Below, one piece after another: positions 7,353 to 9,627 of a DNA stretch of 9,627 nucleotides. Origin of the DNA: Dehalococcoidia bacterium (GTDB lineage Bacteria; Chloroflexota; Dehalococcoidia; GIF9; UBA5629); assembly GCA_012961565.1 (NCBI GenBank), contig DTZC01000069.1, forward strand, positions 1 to 9,627. The letters run 5' to 3'. Under the pieces are notes generated by a model, which saw only the letters and a list, made by a program, of their open reading frames with translations, searched no databases and was not told the DNA's origin. How positions within the stretch are numbered: the first letter of the stretch is position 1; each line of letters begins with the position of its first letter. Both the position numbers and the translations under genes were made by a program.

Positions 7353-8627
7353 ATGCAAACTGCTACAAATGAACTGGAGACAAAGGCAAAGGCAGCCAAA
7401 GCAGCCTCCAGAAAACTTGCTTATTTGCCCACCGAGGTCAAGAACAGAGCTTTGCTTGCCATCGCCGAAGCCATTGTCGTTAAACAAGACGAAATTCTAG
7501 CCGCTAACTCCAAGGATTACAATGAATCGCAAGCCTCGGGGATGAGCCCAGCCATGCTTGACCGGCTGATGCTGAATTCAAGCCGGCTTGAAGGCATAGC
7601 CAATGATGTCAGAACAGTAGCTACTTTGCCCGACCCGGTAGGCGAGACTATCGAAGAGCGCACCCTGCCCAACGGTCTCCAGATTAGCAAGAAGCGTGTG
7701 CCTCTCGGTGTCATCGGAGCTATTTATGAAAGTCGCCCTAACGTCACCGTGGACATTTCTGTGCTCTGCCTCAAATCAGGAAATGCCGTAGTACTTCGCG
7801 GCGGCAAGGAAGCACTCCGCTCTAACCTAGCTCTGGCAACGATCATCCAGGAGGCGGCTTATGATGCAGGCATACCCCAGGGTGCCATTCAAATTATAGA
7901 GTCTACAGATAGAGCTCTGGTCGACCACATGCTCAAGATGAAAGATGCCATCGACCTTCTGATACCTCGAGGTGGCGCCAGCCTAATCCAGTCGGTTGCT
8001 GAAAAGGCTGCCATGCCTGTAGTCACCGGCGGCATTGGTGTCTGTCATACCTACGTAGACAAAGCTGCAGACCTGAACAAGGCCGTAGCTATCGCCTACA
8101 ACGCTAAGGTACAACGACCCACCGTTTGTAACGCTCTGGACACGCTCCTGGTTCACACCGAGATTGCCCCGCAGTATCTACCACTGATTGCCCAGGAATG
8201 GGCAAAGGCAGGGGTGGAAATGCACTGTGATGAGCGCACCCTGGCTATCCTTAAGTCACTTCCTAGCCTTAAACTGGTGCCGGCAAAGCCCGAAGACTGG
8301 GGCAGAGAATTCCTGGCTCTTATCGCAGCAATCAAGGTGGTCGATTCCTTAGACGAGGCGTTAGCTCACATCGAGCGCTATGGCTCCGGACATTCTGAAG
8401 CCATAGTAACTGAAGATAAAACAGCAGCTACCCGTTTCCTAAACGAGGTTGATGCCGCCTGTGTCTATGCTAACGCCAGTACCCGCTTCACCGATGGCGG
8501 TCAATTCGGTCTCGGAGCAGAGATAGGCATAAGCACACAGAAGTTCCACGCTCGTGGACCCATGGCACTCAGAGAACTCACCAGCTATAAGTGGATTATC
8601 ATCGGTGACGGGCATGTCCGCACCTAG
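7353..8627 (+). CDS. proA: Glutamate-5-semialdehyde dehydrogenase (gamma-glutamyl phosphate reductase)
   Basis: ProA reduces glutamyl-5-phosphate with NADPH to glutamate-5-semialdehyde, which cyclises to the substrate of ProC. The 424 residues match the usual length of this aldehyde-dehydrogenase-fold enzyme. Visible signatures are GVIGAIYESRPNVTVDIS at 119-136, NAVVLRGGKEA at 144-154, LIPRGGA at 203-209 and the catalytic cysteine C259 in QRPTVCNALDTLLVH. The family's C-terminal block is also present: DGGQFGLGAEIGISTQK from 381, then HARGPMALRELTSYKW. The ATG at 7353 has a good Shine-Dalgarno sequence. It forms an operon with proB, and proC is not in the window. The 71 bases to the convergent rph stop contain no clear terminator. 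A six-base inverted repeat (CTGGCT/AGCCAG) there has a loop of about 40 bases and no T-run. Confidence 0.97.
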   Translation: MQTATNELETKAKAAKAASRKLAYLPTEVKNRALLAIAEAIVVKQDEILAANSKDYNESQASGMSPAMLDRLMLNSSRLEGIANDVRTVATLPDPVGETIEERTLPNGLQISKKRVPLGVIGAIYESRPNVTVDISVLCLKSGNAVVLRGGKEALRSNLALATIIQEAAYDAGIPQGAIQIIESTDRALVDHMLKMKDAIDLLIPRGGASLIQSVAEKAAMPVVTGGIGVCHTYVDKAADLNKAVAIAYNAKVQRPTVCNALDTLLVHTEIAPQYLPLIAQEWAKAGVEMHCDERTLAILKSLPSLKLVPAKPEDWGREFLALIAAIKVVDSLDEALAHIERYGSGHSEAIVTEDKTAATRFLNEVDAACVYANASTRFTDGGQFGLGAEIGISTQKFHARGPMALRELTSYKWIIIGDGHVRT

Positions 8628-8698
8628 ACTGGCTAAAGTTGATTGCTCGTCCCACTTCCAGCCGATATTGACATCAGCCAGAATAACGCCCGTTAGCG

Positions 8699-9424
8699 CT
8701 AGCCCAAACGTGCCAAAGCCTCTTTCTGGACCTGGAATAGCTGATTTATGCCTTTCTCGGCAAGCGTAAGCAGAGCATCAATAGTCTCTTTGGAGAAAGG
8801 CTTACCCTCAGCCGTTCCCTGAATTTCCACAAATTCACCTTTATCAGTCATAACCACATTGAAGTCCACCGCAGCCCGGTAGTCTTCTTCATAGCATAAG
8901 TCGAGAAGCTGCTCCCTGTCCACAATACCGACACTGGTAGCAGCCACGGCTCCTTTCAATGGGTTCACCGACAACAATCCCCGTTTTCGTAAGTTATGTA
9001 AAGCTTGAAACAGAGCCAGATAGCCACCAGTTATAGCTGCAGTTCGGGTGCCGCCATCAGCCTGCAACACATCACAGTCCACTATGAGAGTTCTCTCACC
9101 CAGGGCAGCAAGGTCGACCACAGCTCTCAAGCTACGACCGATAAGGCGCTGGATCTCCTGGTTTCTGCCCGTTGTCCTATCCGAAAAAGCGCTGCGCGGT
9201 GTGCGTGTGATAGTGGAGCGAGGCAGCATGGCATACTCAGCTGTAATCCAACCGCTACCACCGCCTTTAAGAAAAGCCGGCACCCTATCTTCCACACTTA
9301 CAGCACACAACACCCGGGTACGTCCCAGTTCTATTAGCGCTGAACCTTCAGCAAACTCCTGGTAGCCCAGGATAACATGCACTGCCCGTAGTTCATCATT
9401 AGCACGCCCGTCTACCCTTTTCAT
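8699..9424 (-). CDS. rph: Ribonuclease PH
   Basis: RNase PH is a phosphate-dependent 3'-to-5' exoribonuclease that trims tRNA precursors and other RNAs, acting as a hexameric ring in the cytoplasm. The 241-residue product is full length. It opens with the family's [11 protein letters not shown] (3-13). It has [14 protein letters not shown] at 58-71, R87 in [16 protein letters not shown] at 86-101, [20 protein letters not shown] at 116-135 with phosphate-binding T126 and R127, and the acidic positions D181 and D187 near DFNVVMTD. The segment LCYEEDYRA has Tyr where the family often has Ser, but the acids remain. The ATG at 9424 follows AGGTGA by nine bases. The gene converges on proA. Its common downstream partner, the XTP pyrophosphatase gene rdgB, is absent, so it is probably a single-gene unit here. 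Confidence 0.97.
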   Translation of the reverse strand: MKRVDGRANDELRAVHVILGYQEFAEGSALIELGRTRVLCAVSVEDRVPAFLKGGGSGWITAEYAMLPRSTITRTPRSAFSDRTTGRNQEIQRLIGRSLRAVVDLAALGERTLIVDCDVLQADGGTRTAAITGGYLALFQALHNLRKRGLLSVNPLKGAVAATSVGIVDREQLLDLCYEEDYRAAVDFNVVMTDKGEFVEIQGTAEGKPFSKETIDALLTLAEKGINQLFQVQKEALARLG

Positions 9425-9433
9425 CAGAATCTG

Positions 9434-9439
9434 TCACCT
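9434..9439 (-). promoter_or_regulatory. Ribosome binding site of rph
   Basis: AGGTGA on the minus strand, nine bases before the rph ATG. It supports that start. Confidence 0.65.
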
Positions 9440-9456
9440 AGCTTTGCTGTCAGCAC

Positions 9457-9486
9457 AGTATAACACTGATTTCGCTTATTCAACAA
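9457..9486 (-). promoter_or_regulatory. Candidate promoter of rph
   Basis: On the minus strand TTGTTG (9486-9481) is followed by an 18-base spacer and TATACT (9462-9457), five of six to TATAAT. The predicted transcript would start near 9450, leaving a leader of about 25 bases that contains the AGGTGA ribosome binding site. The -35 element falls inside sequence that appears to derive from the decayed end of gltX. Confidence 0.5.
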
Positions 9487-9531
9487 CGCCCCAAAAGAGA
9501 CTGTTTAGCAACAACCCGTTCTTGGTGCATA
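9485..9531 (-). other. Probable decayed continuation of gltX, no intact gene
   Basis: Past the stop at 9532 the minus strand shows scattered codons resembling the next GluRS segment: a Tyr codon at 9531-9529, a GGGT at 9517-9514 and TTGCTAAACAGTCTC (LLNSL) at 9511-9497, then CTTTTGGGG where LALLGW would be expected. The pieces sit in different frames. This is my own alignment to the remembered family pattern, so it is suggestive only. From here to rph I see only the rph promoter and ribosome binding site. Confidence 0.45.

Positions 9532-9627
<96 letters not shown>

Noticed and set aside
8628..8698. Possible terminator between the convergent proA and rph genes
   Set aside because: The CTGGCT/AGCCAG inverted repeat has a very long loop and no T-run, and no other GC-rich hairpin was found.

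Overview
This is an ordinary bacterial chromosomal segment carrying housekeeping genes. Eight coding sequences are essentially complete, and a ninth gene enters from the right edge and is broken. Base composition looks balanced. Split secD and secF genes, leaderless-looking promoters and the general feel of the proteins suggest a Chloroflexota bacterium of the Dehalococcoidia type. That placement is an inference from recall, not from a search.

Left block, plus strand (1-2290): an HD-GYP response regulator, predicted to be a cyclic-di-GMP phosphodiesterase, is followed 40 bases later by a histone-deacetylase-superfamily amidohydrolase. The regulator has an odd N-terminus. The first beta strand of its receiver domain is short and carries a charged residue, so the true start is doubtful.

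Middle block, minus strand (2313-6124): the transcription order is cca (tRNA 3'-end nucleotidyltransferase), secD, secF. secD and secF overlap by the four bases ATGA. They encode the proton-driven accessory factor of the Sec translocon. SecF has Asn at a position where the family normally has a functionally important Asp.

Right block: proB and proA (6231-8627, plus strand) encode the first two enzymes of proline synthesis. They run divergently from cca. The 106-base cca/proB gap holds two well-formed back-to-back promoters, each with a perfect TATAAT only 8 or 9 bases before the start codon, so both operons are probably translated from leaderless mRNAs. Downstream, rph (RNase PH) runs on the minus strand and converges on proA. 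Between rph and the right edge is the KLSKR-type signature segment of a glutamyl-tRNA synthetase. It is cut by a stop codon at 9532-9534 and is followed by what looks like further decayed gltX sequence, in which the rph promoter appears to lie.

I found no CRISPR array, insertion sequence, tRNA, rRNA, prophage gene or evident new system. The most notable points are the paired leaderless promoters, the gltX remnant, the SecF substitution and the damaged-looking receiver N-terminus.
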